DNA of 64,000 bases from Thiocapsa sp. (GTDB taxonomy: Bacteria; Pseudomonadota; Gammaproteobacteria; Chromatiales; Chromatiaceae), in contig NZ_CP073760.1 in NCBI RefSeq assembly GCF_018399035.1, forward strand, positions 4,588,501 to 4,652,500, written 5' to 3'. Each line of letters begins with the position of its first letter. Within the stretch, counting starts at the first letter, position 1. The notes beneath the pieces are model-generated. The model was not told the DNA's origin, did no database searches, and worked only from the letters and a program-made list of their open reading frames with translations. Positions 16,699 to 24,290 of this stretch are shown piece after piece. Made by a program: the position numbers and the translations under genes.

Positions 16699-17085
16699 AT
16701 GAAACCTTTCGATCGGTGTCCGTGCGGTGCCCCTGCAGACTCTTCGGCCTGTTGCGGACGTTATCTGGATGCGGATCTGCGTCCGGACACCGCCGAGGCA
16801 CTGATGCGCTCGCGCTATGTCGCCTATTGCCGGGGGCGGACGGATTATCTGTTGCGCACCTGGCATCCCTCTACGCGGCCGTCGACGCTCGATCTCGCGG
16901 GCGAGTCGGTGCGCTGGCTCGGTCTGCAGGTGCGTCGGGTCGAGGCGGGCGGTGTCGGAGATCGCGACGGGGTCGTCGAGTTCGTGGCCCGCTACAAGAT
17001 CGGCGGCCGGGCACATCGTCTCCATGAAACCAGTCGGTTCGTGCGTGAGGACGGTCGGTGGTTCTATCTGGATGCAGTGGTCTGA
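16699..17085 (+). CDS. YchJ-family (UPF0225) protein with SEC-C zinc motif
   Basis: This 128-residue protein has the zinc-binding SEC-C motif at its N-terminus (CPCGAPADSSACCGRYL) followed by the YchJ body with EALMRSRYVAYCRGRTDYLLRTWHPSTRP and a terminal FVREDGRWFYLDAV. The fold is NTF2-like; the biological role of the family is not established. The ATG at 16699 is chosen because the SEC-C motif begins six residues later, as in relatives, and an AGGA stands upstream. It is divergent from hsp20 and convergent with the Uma2-family gene. Confidence 0.85.
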   Translation: MKPFDRCPCGAPADSSACCGRYLDADLRPDTAEALMRSRYVAYCRGRTDYLLRTWHPSTRPSTLDLAGESVRWLGLQVRRVEAGGVGDRDGVVEFVARYKIGGRAHRLHETSRFVREDGRWFYLDAVV

Positions 17086-17112
17086 GCCTCGATGCCGGCG
17101 TCCGGTCGCTGT

Positions 17113-17952
17113 TCAGGCGCCGTTCGCCGACGCCCCGAAGATCTCGGTTTGCGCGGTGGCGCCGATCGCCAGTCCCAGCCATCGGCGTAATTGGTCGGGA
17201 TCGACGCAATCCCGGATCGACGAATGCTGCTCGGGGCTGATGCCGAATGCTCGCTGATCCAGGATCAGGATGAGTGCATCGCGCAAGGCCGCCAGCTCGC
17301 CCTCGCTCCGCCCCTCTGCTTTGCCTTCCAGTTTGCCTTCTCTCTTTCCGTCTTCGCGCACCTGCTCGAGATCACGATAACCCTTGCGTTGCAACAGGTT
17401 CCGCAATGTCACCTCATGCGCCGCGTCGCGGTCGAAGAGGGCCGCGACCGGCACCGGATTGCGCAGGATGCCGGGTGCCGCGAGCACCTCGCCGGGATAG
17501 GCGAGTCGCATCGGGCTCTCGGGTGCATGGATCTCGACGCGGTGCGGGCCGATCAGCCGCACGACCCAAATCAGGCGTGATCCGGCCGCCAGCAGGTCGG
17601 CAATCTTGGCCGTCAACTCCGCCTCGTCTTGGCCGGTGTCCGCATACTCGACCGCCAACGGCGGTGCCGTGCCTTTCACCCAGCCCGGCGCGTCGGTGAC
17701 ATTGCCCACCGCGACATCCGGAGCGCGTAGGGTGTCCGGCGTCAGTGCGAAGCCGGTGTCGACACCGGCGGATTCCACGTCCGGGTCGCTGTCGAGGATG
17801 GTGGCGCCGATCAGGTTGGCCCGCGAGCCGCGTCCCCCGACCGGCAGGCACGCGACGGGGTGTCCCCCCGAGAGCTCGTAGGGGTCGCCGGGCTTGAGCT
17901 GATCCGCCCGGAAGGGTCCGGGGAGGTTGAAACCGGCAAGCTTTCTGGTCAT
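17113..17952 (-). CDS. Uma2-family (DUF820) putative nuclease-fold protein
   Basis: The 279-residue protein starts at ATG 17952 behind GGAG. Its core resembles the restriction-endonuclease-like Uma2 fold: a strand pair with PPLAVEYADTGQDEAEL, a lysine in TAKIADLLAAG and SRLIWVVRL as the hydrophobic strand. The C-terminal third is a highly charged EGKLEGKAEGRSEGE stretch that often ends Uma2 or Rpn-like proteins. Such genes are numerous in phototrophs and cyanobacteria, and their function is not settled. It is divergent from hoxF. A second, broken Uma2 tail lies at 60234-60596. Confidence 0.7.
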   Translation of the reverse strand: MTRKLAGFNLPGPFRADQLKPGDPYELSGGHPVACLPVGGRGSRANLIGATILDSDPDVESAGVDTGFALTPDTLRAPDVAVGNVTDAPGWVKGTAPPLAVEYADTGQDEAELTAKIADLLAAGSRLIWVVRLIGPHRVEIHAPESPMRLAYPGEVLAAPGILRNPVPVAALFDRDAAHEVTLRNLLQRKGYRDLEQVREDGKREGKLEGKAEGRSEGELAALRDALILILDQRAFGISPEQHSSIRDCVDPDQLRRWLGLAIGATAQTEIFGASANGA

Positions 17953-18026
17953 GGCGCGCGACTCCGTCGGTGAAGAGGTGCGGTTTGGGTGTCGAGGGTC
18001 GAGGTTCTGCCGGTTGCCGGAGCCGA

Positions 18027-18044
18027 TGTTTACGGAAGTGAACA
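18027..18044. promoter_or_regulatory. Inverted repeat upstream of hoxF
   Basis: TGTTTAC-ggaa-GTGAACA is an inverted repeat with one mismatch in the 239 bp divergent region before hoxF. A TATACT at 18134-18139 could serve as a -10, but no matching -35 is apparent. It is a candidate regulator site for the hydrogenase operon or the Uma2 gene. No sigma-54 site was seen. Confidence 0.3.
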
Positions 18045-18191
18045 TGGTCGGGGCGATACGCCTCGGCTCCCACTGCCCGGGCCGCCCGGCGAGATCTCCC
18101 GAACCGAACGGCCGTAAGCCCGTCGCCATGTTCTATACTGCCATGAAGCAGAACGATGTCCAGCCCGATGCCAAGCCCGCGGGAGGTGCCG

Positions 18192-20024
18192 ATGAACGAG
18201 TCCTTAGCCGTCACGGTCGAGGGGTTCGTGGCGGAGTCCCTTGCCACCCATGGCCGAGATCCCCGGCACCTGCTCCAGCATTTGATCCGCGTCCAGCAGC
18301 GTTTTTCCTGCGTGCCGGACGCGGCGGTAGAAGCCTTGTCCGCTGCACTGGATGTCACCCGCACTCAGGTGCGCGCAGCGATTGCCTTCTACGCCTTTCT
18401 GCACGATCGCCCGCGCGGCGCCTTCGAGATCCGTTTCAGCGACAACATCACCGACCGGATGCTCGGCAGCCGGCGTCTGATCCGTCTGTTGATCGAGCGT
18501 CTCGGGTTGACGGGCCTGCCGGCGTGGGGATGCGACCTCGTCCGCGTCGACGGGCGCGTGAGCGTCGGTCTCGCCTCCTGTACCGGGATGTGCGACCAAG
18601 GCCCCGCGCTTCTGGTCAACGGCCAAGCCGTGACCAACCTGGATGCGCAGCGGATGGATCGTATCGCCGATCTGGTGCAGGAGGGCATCCCGCTCGAGCG
18701 TTGGCCGGGCGAGTTCTTTCGGGTCGAAAACAATATCCGTCGGCGCGGACTGCTCCTCGGCAACCCGGCGACCGACGGCGCAGCACTGCGTCGGCTTGTC
18801 GATGAGGGCGCGGACGCGGCGCTCGCGGAGGTGGAGCGCTCGGGACTGCGCGGACGCGGCGGGGCGGGTTTTACCACCGCACTCAAATGGCGCTTTTGCC
18901 GCGAGGCTCCGGGGACCGATCGTTATGTCGTCTGCAACGCGGACGAGGGCGAGCCCGGCACCTTCAAGGATCGCGTCCTGCTGACCGACTATGCGGACCT
19001 GGTGATCGAGGGTATGACGGTCTGCGCTGGGGTCCTCGGGGCGCGTCGGGGCTTTCTCTATCTGCGCGGGGAGTATCTCTACCTCTTGCCGCATCTCGAA
19101 TCGGTGCTGCAGCGCCGACGCGCCGAAGGTTTGCTGGGCACGCGCATCCTGGGTGCGGATGGCTTGGACTTCGACATCGAGATCCACTTGGGTGCAGGCG
19201 CCTATATCTGCGGCGAGGAGTCGGCGCTGATCGAGTCGCTCGAGGGCAAGCGCGGTGTCACGCGCAAGCGCCCGCCCTTCCCGGTGACCAGCGGCTTCGA
19301 CGATCAGCCGACGGTGGTGAACAATGTCGAGACCTTCCTCGCCGCCGCGCGGGTGGTCCAATGGGGCGGCTATTGGCTCCGCGGCGAAGGCACCGATCAG
19401 TCCGCCGGCAGCAAGATCCTTTCGGTCAGCGGGGACTGCGCTCGGCCCGGTATCTACGAGTATCCGTTCGGTACGCCGGTCCATCAGGTCCTCTCCGACT
19501 GCGGGGCGGAGAATACTCAAGCGGTCCAGATCTCGGGTGCCGCGGGTGCGACCCTCTCGCCGGCGGACTTCGATCGCATCATCGCCTTCGAGGACCTGCC
19601 GACCGCAGGCTCCTTCATGATCTTCGATCACCGCCGCGACCTGCTCGACATGGTCCGCAACTTCGCCGCCTTCTTCGCGCACGAGAGTTGCGGCTTCTGC
19701 ACCCCCTGTCGGGTCGGCGGGGCGCTCCTGCGCAACCTGGTCGAGAAGGTCGCCGCCGGGCAGGGCTCGGAATACGACCTGAGCGAGATGCGCCATATCG
19801 GCGCGGTGATGCGCCAAGCGAGCTATTGCGGGCTCGGGCATACGGCACCCAACCACGTGCTCAACACGCTCGACAAATTCCCGCAGATCTATCGTCGGCG
19901 CCTGGCGCGCGAGGCCCACACCCCGTCCTTCGACCTGGATGCGGCGCTTTCGGAGGCTCGCGCACTCACGGGTCGAGACGACGTCGGAGCCCATGTCCGG
20001 GACGGTTCGGAGGTGTCCTCATGA
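18192..20024 (+). CDS. hoxF: HoxF, NADH-dehydrogenase subunit of NAD-linked NiFe hydrogenase (NuoE-NuoF fusion)
   Basis: HoxF is the diaphorase flavoprotein that passes electrons between NAD(H) and the hydrogenase clusters. The 610-residue reading starts at ATG 18192, with GGGAGG five bases upstream. Residues 1 to about 165 are a NuoE-like thioredoxin-fold domain, and the rest is NuoF-like: FMN-binding GRGGAGF (221-227), NADEGEPG (249-256), NADH-binding GAGAYICGEESALI (335-348) and the [4Fe-4S] motif SCGFCTPCR (499-507) with a distal cysteine at about 546. The NuoE-like part keeps one C-x3-C pair (130, 134) but only one cysteine of the first pair. Because of the fusion there is no separate hoxE. 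The stop overlaps hoxU by 4 bp. Confidence 0.95.
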   Translation: MNESLAVTVEGFVAESLATHGRDPRHLLQHLIRVQQRFSCVPDAAVEALSAALDVTRTQVRAAIAFYAFLHDRPRGAFEIRFSDNITDRMLGSRRLIRLLIERLGLTGLPAWGCDLVRVDGRVSVGLASCTGMCDQGPALLVNGQAVTNLDAQRMDRIADLVQEGIPLERWPGEFFRVENNIRRRGLLLGNPATDGAALRRLVDEGADAALAEVERSGLRGRGGAGFTTALKWRFCREAPGTDRYVVCNADEGEPGTFKDRVLLTDYADLVIEGMTVCAGVLGARRGFLYLRGEYLYLLPHLESVLQRRRAEGLLGTRILGADGLDFDIEIHLGAGAYICGEESALIESLEGKRGVTRKRPPFPVTSGFDDQPTVVNNVETFLAAARVVQWGGYWLRGEGTDQSAGSKILSVSGDCARPGIYEYPFGTPVHQVLSDCGAENTQAVQISGAAGATLSPADFDRIIAFEDLPTAGSFMIFDHRRDLLDMVRNFAAFFAHESCGFCTPCRVGGALLRNLVEKVAAGQGSEYDLSEMRHIGAVMRQASYCGLGHTAPNHVLNTLDKFPQIYRRRLAREAHTPSFDLDAALSEARALTGRDDVGAHVRDGSEVSS

Positions 20025-20740
20025 GCAAGACCTTCAAGCTCGACGGCCGCGAGATCCCCTTCGAGACCGGCCAGACCATCATGGACGCGGCACTTGCTGC
20101 CGGGGTCTATATCCCGCACCTGTGCCACAACCCGGAGCTCGCGCCGCACGGCAGTTGTCGTGTGTGCCTTGTCGACATCGGCGAGCGTCAGGTCTCGGCC
20201 TGCACCGCCGCGGCGAGCGAGGGGATGGAGGTCGACAGCAGCTCCGAGACGATTCAAGCGACGCGCCGAGCCATCCTTCAGATGCTCTTCGTGGAAGGCA
20301 ATCACGTGTGTCCCGCCTGCGAGAAGAGCGGGGCCTGTCAGCTCCAAGCAGTCGCCTATTACACCGGGATGCTCGCACCGCACTTCACCCACTTCTTCCC
20401 GCGCCGGCCGGTCGATGCCTCGCATCCCGATGTCGTCATCGACTTCAATCGCTGCATCCTCTGCGAGCTGTGCGTGCGTGCCAGCCGCGACCACGACGGC
20501 AAGCGGGTCTTCGCCATCAGCGGGCGAGGTCTCGAGAGCCATCTGGTGATCGACTCGCCGAGCGGTCTGCTGGGCGACTCCTGCTTTGCCGCGGCCGACA
20601 AGGCGGCCCACGTCTGTCCCACCGGCGCCATCCTGCCGAAAGGTCGCGGCTACGAGACCCCGATCGGCGAGCGTCTCTACGACCGCGAGCCCATCAGCAT
20701 CGTCGGCGACGTGCGTGCACACGAGGAGGAGGTGGTCTGA
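20021..20740 (+). CDS. hoxU: HoxU, diaphorase iron-sulfur subunit (NuoG N-terminal-like)
   Basis: The 239-residue protein carries the electron wire of the diaphorase. A [2Fe-2S] site uses Cys35, 46, 49 and 61; a His-Cys3 [4Fe-4S] site uses His95, Cys97, 100 and 106 (NHVCPACEKSGAC); a further [4Fe-4S] site includes Cys145, 148 and 151 (CILCELC) and Cys199. All cluster ligands expected of HoxU are present and its length is normal. The ATG lies inside the hoxF stop and its own TGA overlaps the hoxY start, so the three are translationally coupled. Confidence 0.95.
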   Translation: MSKTFKLDGREIPFETGQTIMDAALAAGVYIPHLCHNPELAPHGSCRVCLVDIGERQVSACTAAASEGMEVDSSSETIQATRRAILQMLFVEGNHVCPACEKSGACQLQAVAYYTGMLAPHFTHFFPRRPVDASHPDVVIDFNRCILCELCVRASRDHDGKRVFAISGRGLESHLVIDSPSGLLGDSCFAAADKAAHVCPTGAILPKGRGYETPIGERLYDREPISIVGDVRAHEEEVV

Positions 20741-21279
20741 TGGCCGAGAAGCCCCGTGTCGCGACCGTGTCGCTCTGCGGCTGCTTCGGCTGCCATATGT
20801 CCCTTTTGGACATCGACGAGCGGATCCTGGATCTGGTCGATCTGGTGACCTTCGATCGCACCCCCTTGACCGACATCAAGACGCTCGGCGACTGCGACCT
20901 GGGTCTGATCGAGGGCGGGGTCGCCAACGCCGAAAATGTCGAGGTGCTCCTTGAGTTTCGGCGTCGCTGCAAGGTCTTGGTCGCCTTCGGTGCCTGCGCG
21001 GTCAACGGCGGGATCCCGGCGATGCGCAACCAGTTCAGTCTCGCCGAGTGCCTGCGCGAGTCCTACTGCGACGGTATCGGGGTGCACAACCCGGGCATCC
21101 CGAACGACCCCGAGATCCCGCTGCTCCTCAACCAGGTGCATCCGATCCACGAGGTGGTTGCGATCGACTACGTCTTGCCCGGCTGCCCGCCCTCGGCCGA
21201 TACCATCTGGACCTTCCTGACCGAGTTTTTGGAGGGGAAGCCGATCGCGTTTTCTTACACGCAGATTCATTTTGATTAA
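20740..21279 (+). CDS. hoxY: HoxY, NiFe hydrogenase small subunit
   Basis: This 179-residue subunit holds the proximal [4Fe-4S] cluster next to the NiFe site. Ligands are visible in LCGCFGCHMSLLD (Cys15 and Cys18 of the CxxC), VAFGACAVNGG (Cys86) and VLPGCPPS (Cys149). It lacks medial and distal clusters, as is usual for bidirectional NAD-linked HoxY. The ATG shares one base with the hoxU stop. The TAA at 21277-21279 is made at the junction with repeat copy B, whose first bases are AAACCGCG, so the repeat begins at the stop codon itself. Confidence 0.95.
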   Translation: MAEKPRVATVSLCGCFGCHMSLLDIDERILDLVDLVTFDRTPLTDIKTLGDCDLGLIEGGVANAENVEVLLEFRRRCKVLVAFGACAVNGGIPAMRNQFSLAECLRESYCDGIGVHNPGIPNDPEIPLLLNQVHPIHEVVAIDYVLPGCPPSADTIWTFLTEFLEGKPIAFSYTQIHFD

Positions 21280-21467
21280 ACCGCGCCCGGCGCGTTATGC
21301 GACGTTTTTGGATGGGATCGGCCCCGGCAGACTTGACGACCGTTGGAGTCGGCGCGGTTTAAGACATTGAAAAATAATTTATTGTAAACCGCGTCCCCGC
21401 TAAGGGTTGTCGATGCACGAAACGTCGAGCTCACTCGAGAATGAGCATCTCGCCCTGGAAGCGGTTC
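21278..21467. repeat. Bipartite intergenic repeat, copy B (full, diverged), inside the hox operon
   Basis: Module 1 spans 21278-21360 (83 bp, AAACCGCGCC to GGCGCGGTTT), a spacer of 25 AT-rich bases follows, and module 2 spans 21386-21467 (82 bp, AAACCGCGTCC to a mutated GGAAGCGGTTC). It shares layout and most bases with copies A and C but has its own variants, such as CAGACTTGACGACCGTTGG in module 1. It starts in the hoxY stop codon and separates hoxY from hoxH, genes that are normally adjacent. Confidence 0.9.
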
Positions 21468-21503
21468 AGAGGGTGAGGTTCAGGGTCCGGTAACCTCAAT
21501 GCC

Positions 21504-21594
21504 GAACCCTGAACCCTGAACCCTGAACCCTGAACCCTGAACCCTGAACCCCGAACCCCGAACCCCGAACCCCGAACCCCGAACCCCGAACCCG
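21504..21594. repeat. Heptamer tandem array upstream of hoxH
   Basis: Six GAACCCT units are followed by six GAACCCC units and one GAACCCG, thirteen in all, head to tail over 91 bp. The array ends four bases before the GAGG ribosome-binding site of hoxH (21598-21601). The same heptamer in the other orientation forms a short array just after ftsK (27722-27756). Unit homogenisation into two blocks suggests recent expansion by slippage. Confidence 0.95.
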
Positions 21595-21609
21595 CCCGAG
21601 GTTTCGACC

Positions 21610-23094
21610 ATGATCACGAACCTGGAAACCGCCCGGCATCCCGAGACCCTCAAGCGGGTCTGCATCGAGCCGCTGACCCGCGTCGAGGGTCACGGAAAGG
21701 TGACCCTGTTGCTCGACGAGGACAACCAGGTCAGGCAGGCGCGGCTGCATATCGTCGAGTTCCGGGGCTTCGAGAAATTCATCCAGGGCCGGCCCTATTG
21801 GGAGCTGCCGGTGCTGGTGCAGCGCCTGTGCGGGATCTGTCCGGTCAGCCATCATCTGGCCGCGGCCAAGGCGTGCGATCGGCTCATTGGGGTGGATCGG
21901 TTGACGCCGACGGCGGAGAAGGTGCGTCGGCTGATGCATCTGGGTCAGGTGCTCCAGTCCCACGCGCTGCATTTCTTCCATCTCTCCTCGCCCGATCTGC
22001 TGTTCGGCATCGACGACGCGGTGGCCCACCGCAACATCGTCGGTGTTATCCAAGACCATCCCGAGATCGCGATGCAGGGCGTGCTGCTGCGCAAGTTCGG
22101 ACAGGAGGTCATCCGCGTGACTTCGGGCAAGCGGGTTCACGGCACCGGCGCGCTGCCGGGCGGGGTCAACAAGAATGTGAGTCTCGAGGAGCGTGATCTC
22201 CTCTTGGCCGACATCGACCGAATCCTCGACTGGGCCGAGCAGGGCGTTCAGCTCATCAAGCGCATCATCCTGACGCGCCCCGACTTTCACTATCGATTTG
22301 CCAACGTCGATGCCAACACACTGAGTCTGGTTGCGCCGGACGGCGGCTTCGAGCTCTACGACGGGGGACTGCGCGCGCGCGACTCGCAGGGCGAGACCAT
22401 CTTCGATCATGCCGACGATCAGGGTTATGCCGAGCTGCTCCACGAGGAGATCAAGCCCTGGAGCTACATGAAGTTTCCCTTCATCGTGGCGCTGGGACCG
22501 GAGCAGGGCTGGTATCGGGTCGGCCCGCTCGCGCGTGTCAACAACTGCGCGCGTTTTCAGACCCCGCTCGCCGAGCAGGAGCGTCAGGACTTCGCGGCCG
22601 CCGGGGAGGGTCGACCGCTGCAGGCCGCACTCACGACCCATTGGGCGCGGATGATCGAGCTGCTGCACTGCGCCGAGGCGATCCGCGAGCTGCTCGCGGA
22701 TCCCGACCTGCAGGGCACCGACCTGCGCCGCGACGGCGACCTGCAAACCACCGGTATCGGCGTGCTCGAGGCCCCGCGCGGGACACTCTTCCACCACTAC
22801 GAGATCGATCCGGACGGATTGGTGACCCGCGCCAATCTCATCGTCTCCACGACCAACAACAATCAGGCGATGAACGAGTCCATCCGCCGCGTCGCCGCCG
22901 ACGATCTAAATGGGCACGAGCTCACCGAGCCCTTGCTCAACCGCATCGAGGTGGCGATCCGGGCCTATGACCCTTGTCTGTCCTGCGCCACCCACGCGCT
23001 CGGTAAGATGCCTCTGGAGCTCGAGCTGCTCGACGCCGAAGGACAGCGTGTCGGACGGCTGGTGCGGAACACCGACGGCTCGATCGCCCGTTGA
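21610..23094 (+). CDS. hoxH: HoxH, NiFe hydrogenase large (catalytic) subunit
   Basis: The 494-residue subunit binds the NiFe(CN)2CO centre. The L1 motif RLCGICPVSHH gives Cys74 and Cys77, and the L2 motif DPCLSCATH gives Cys456 and Cys459. About 30 residues follow the L2 histidine, ending GRLVRNTDGSIAR; in relatives this tail is cut off by the HoxW endopeptidase after nickel insertion, so the gene encodes an unprocessed precursor. No hoxW or hyp gene is in the window. GAGG eight bases before the ATG is a good ribosome-binding site. With hoxF, hoxU and hoxY it forms a Hox2-like cytoplasmic NAD-coupled hydrogenase. Confidence 0.96.
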   Translation: MITNLETARHPETLKRVCIEPLTRVEGHGKVTLLLDEDNQVRQARLHIVEFRGFEKFIQGRPYWELPVLVQRLCGICPVSHHLAAAKACDRLIGVDRLTPTAEKVRRLMHLGQVLQSHALHFFHLSSPDLLFGIDDAVAHRNIVGVIQDHPEIAMQGVLLRKFGQEVIRVTSGKRVHGTGALPGGVNKNVSLEERDLLLADIDRILDWAEQGVQLIKRIILTRPDFHYRFANVDANTLSLVAPDGGFELYDGGLRARDSQGETIFDHADDQGYAELLHEEIKPWSYMKFPFIVALGPEQGWYRVGPLARVNNCARFQTPLAEQERQDFAAAGEGRPLQAALTTHWARMIELLHCAEAIRELLADPDLQGTDLRRDGDLQTTGIGVLEAPRGTLFHHYEIDPDGLVTRANLIVSTTNNNQAMNESIRRVAADDLNGHELTEPLLNRIEVAIRAYDPCLSCATHALGKMPLELELLDAEGQRVGRLVRNTDGSIAR

Positions 23095-23121
23095 CAGTAC
23101 CTCGACGCTCTTGTCGCCGAG

Positions 23122-23140
23122 CCGGGACGACATGTCCCGG
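23122..23140 (+). terminator. Hairpin 3' of hoxH
   Basis: CCGGGAC-gacat-GTCCCGG is a perfect seven-base-pair stem 27 bp after the hoxH stop. Only scattered Ts follow, so termination strength is doubtful. The remaining bases up to 23297 show nothing I can name. Confidence 0.4.
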
Positions 23141-23297
23141 GGTTGCGTTGCGCCTTGCCGCGCATCTCGGAGTCTGGCTGGCCTTCGCCGGAACCATCAG
23201 GGTTTCCGCGACTGCGCCCAGCCGATCCGGCTTGACGTGTAGGCGCTGTCGATGTTTCGGTCCGGAGACTTATCGCTCCCGCCGGAGCTCCCGGGGA

Positions 23298-23886
23298 TCA
23301 GCCACCCGTCCGCTCCCAGCGGAACACCCGCATCGGCGGGAAATTCAGCAGCTCGGTGTCGACCCGGGGGGTGCCGAGGTGGGGACTGCACAGCTCGGCC
23401 ACCCGGGCGCTGGCCTGGTAGGCGACGAAGCGGCCGTCGGCGGCCAGGCACTCGGCGATGGCGGCCGCGGTGCGAGCGCCCACGGCCCGGGGCATGGTGG
23501 AGAAGGGAATGCCGGAGACAACGGCGTCGGCGGCGGCGAAGCCGTGGGCCGCGAGGACGGCCGGGAGCTCGCAGGCGCTGCCGCGGTGGGCGATGAGGCG
23601 TCGATCCGGGATGGCTTCCACCAAGCGGTGCAAGTGCGGATTCAGCTCGATGGAGAGCAGCCGCCCGTCCGGCGGCAGTGCGTCCAGGATGGCTCGGGTG
23701 GTGCCTCCGGCGCCGGGGCCGAGCTCCACCACCAGCCCCCCGATCCACCCCTGCCGCCGCCAGAACCCGGCGCATCAGGAAACGGGAGCTGGGCACCAGG
23801 GATGCTACCTGCATCGGGTGACGGAGGAACTGACGGATGAACAGAAGGCGGCCGTCCACGCCGATGTGGGATCTGCGGTTGTTCAC
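23298..23886 (-). pseudogene. Class I SAM-dependent methyltransferase, frameshifted
   Basis: From a GTG at about 23886 one frame reads LLFIRQFLRHPMQVASLVPSS then RFLMRRVLAAAGVDRG, the N-terminus typical of phospholipid N-methyltransferase-like (PmtA/KsgA-related) enzymes. At a run of six C (23736-23741) the frame breaks, and the next frame continues with the SAM motif LVVELGPGAGGTTRAIL, SIELNPHLHRLVE and GIPFSTMP to the stop at 23298. Removing one base of the run restores a single protein of about 195 residues. It is thus a lightly damaged gene or a sequencing error. The substrate could be phosphatidylethanolamine, judging only from family resemblance. Confidence 0.75.
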
Positions 23887-24290
23887 AGTGCGTGTAGCCT
23901 CGGTTCTCGATGATCGTTGACGGTCTCGACCAAACCCCGGAGGTGCCCTTTGCCCGGAGGATTGCAACCGCGCCGGCCGAACGCCCCGGCGCCTCGGCGT
24001 GCAAGGGCTCCAAGCTCGGTCGTCGTGAAAAACAAACCTGATCCGGCTCCAACGGAAGCTCTAATACCACCTCTCGTCCACCCTCACCATCGCAAAAACG
24101 CGGAAAACGGTCGGCTTTCGGCCCGGAGTTGCTTCGCGGCAACTGCTGGCGCAACGCTCGAAGAAGGGAAATCTCGGTTCCCCCGAGGAGTCCGGGGGTC
24201 AGCCTTCGGTGCTCGGCCGGCCCTTGCGAGAGCATCACCCTCGGTGCATGCTCCGCGCCAATCTAAGGCACACACTCGGAGCAACCAAGC
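23887..24290. other. Intergenic region with no recognised feature
   Basis: These 404 bases lie between divergent genes. Short frames exist on both strands, but none resembles a family I know or has a good ribosome-binding site. The promoter of the ParA-like gene is presumably in the right third; I could not place it. Confidence 0.4.

Noticed and set aside
18204..19994. Minus-strand ORF of 596 codons
   Set aside because: Antisense to hoxF, which has every flavin and cluster motif in the plus frame.
21504..21594. CRISPR-like or iteron array
   Set aside because: The units are seven bases with no spacers and no initiator gene nearby; it is a simple tandem microsatellite.
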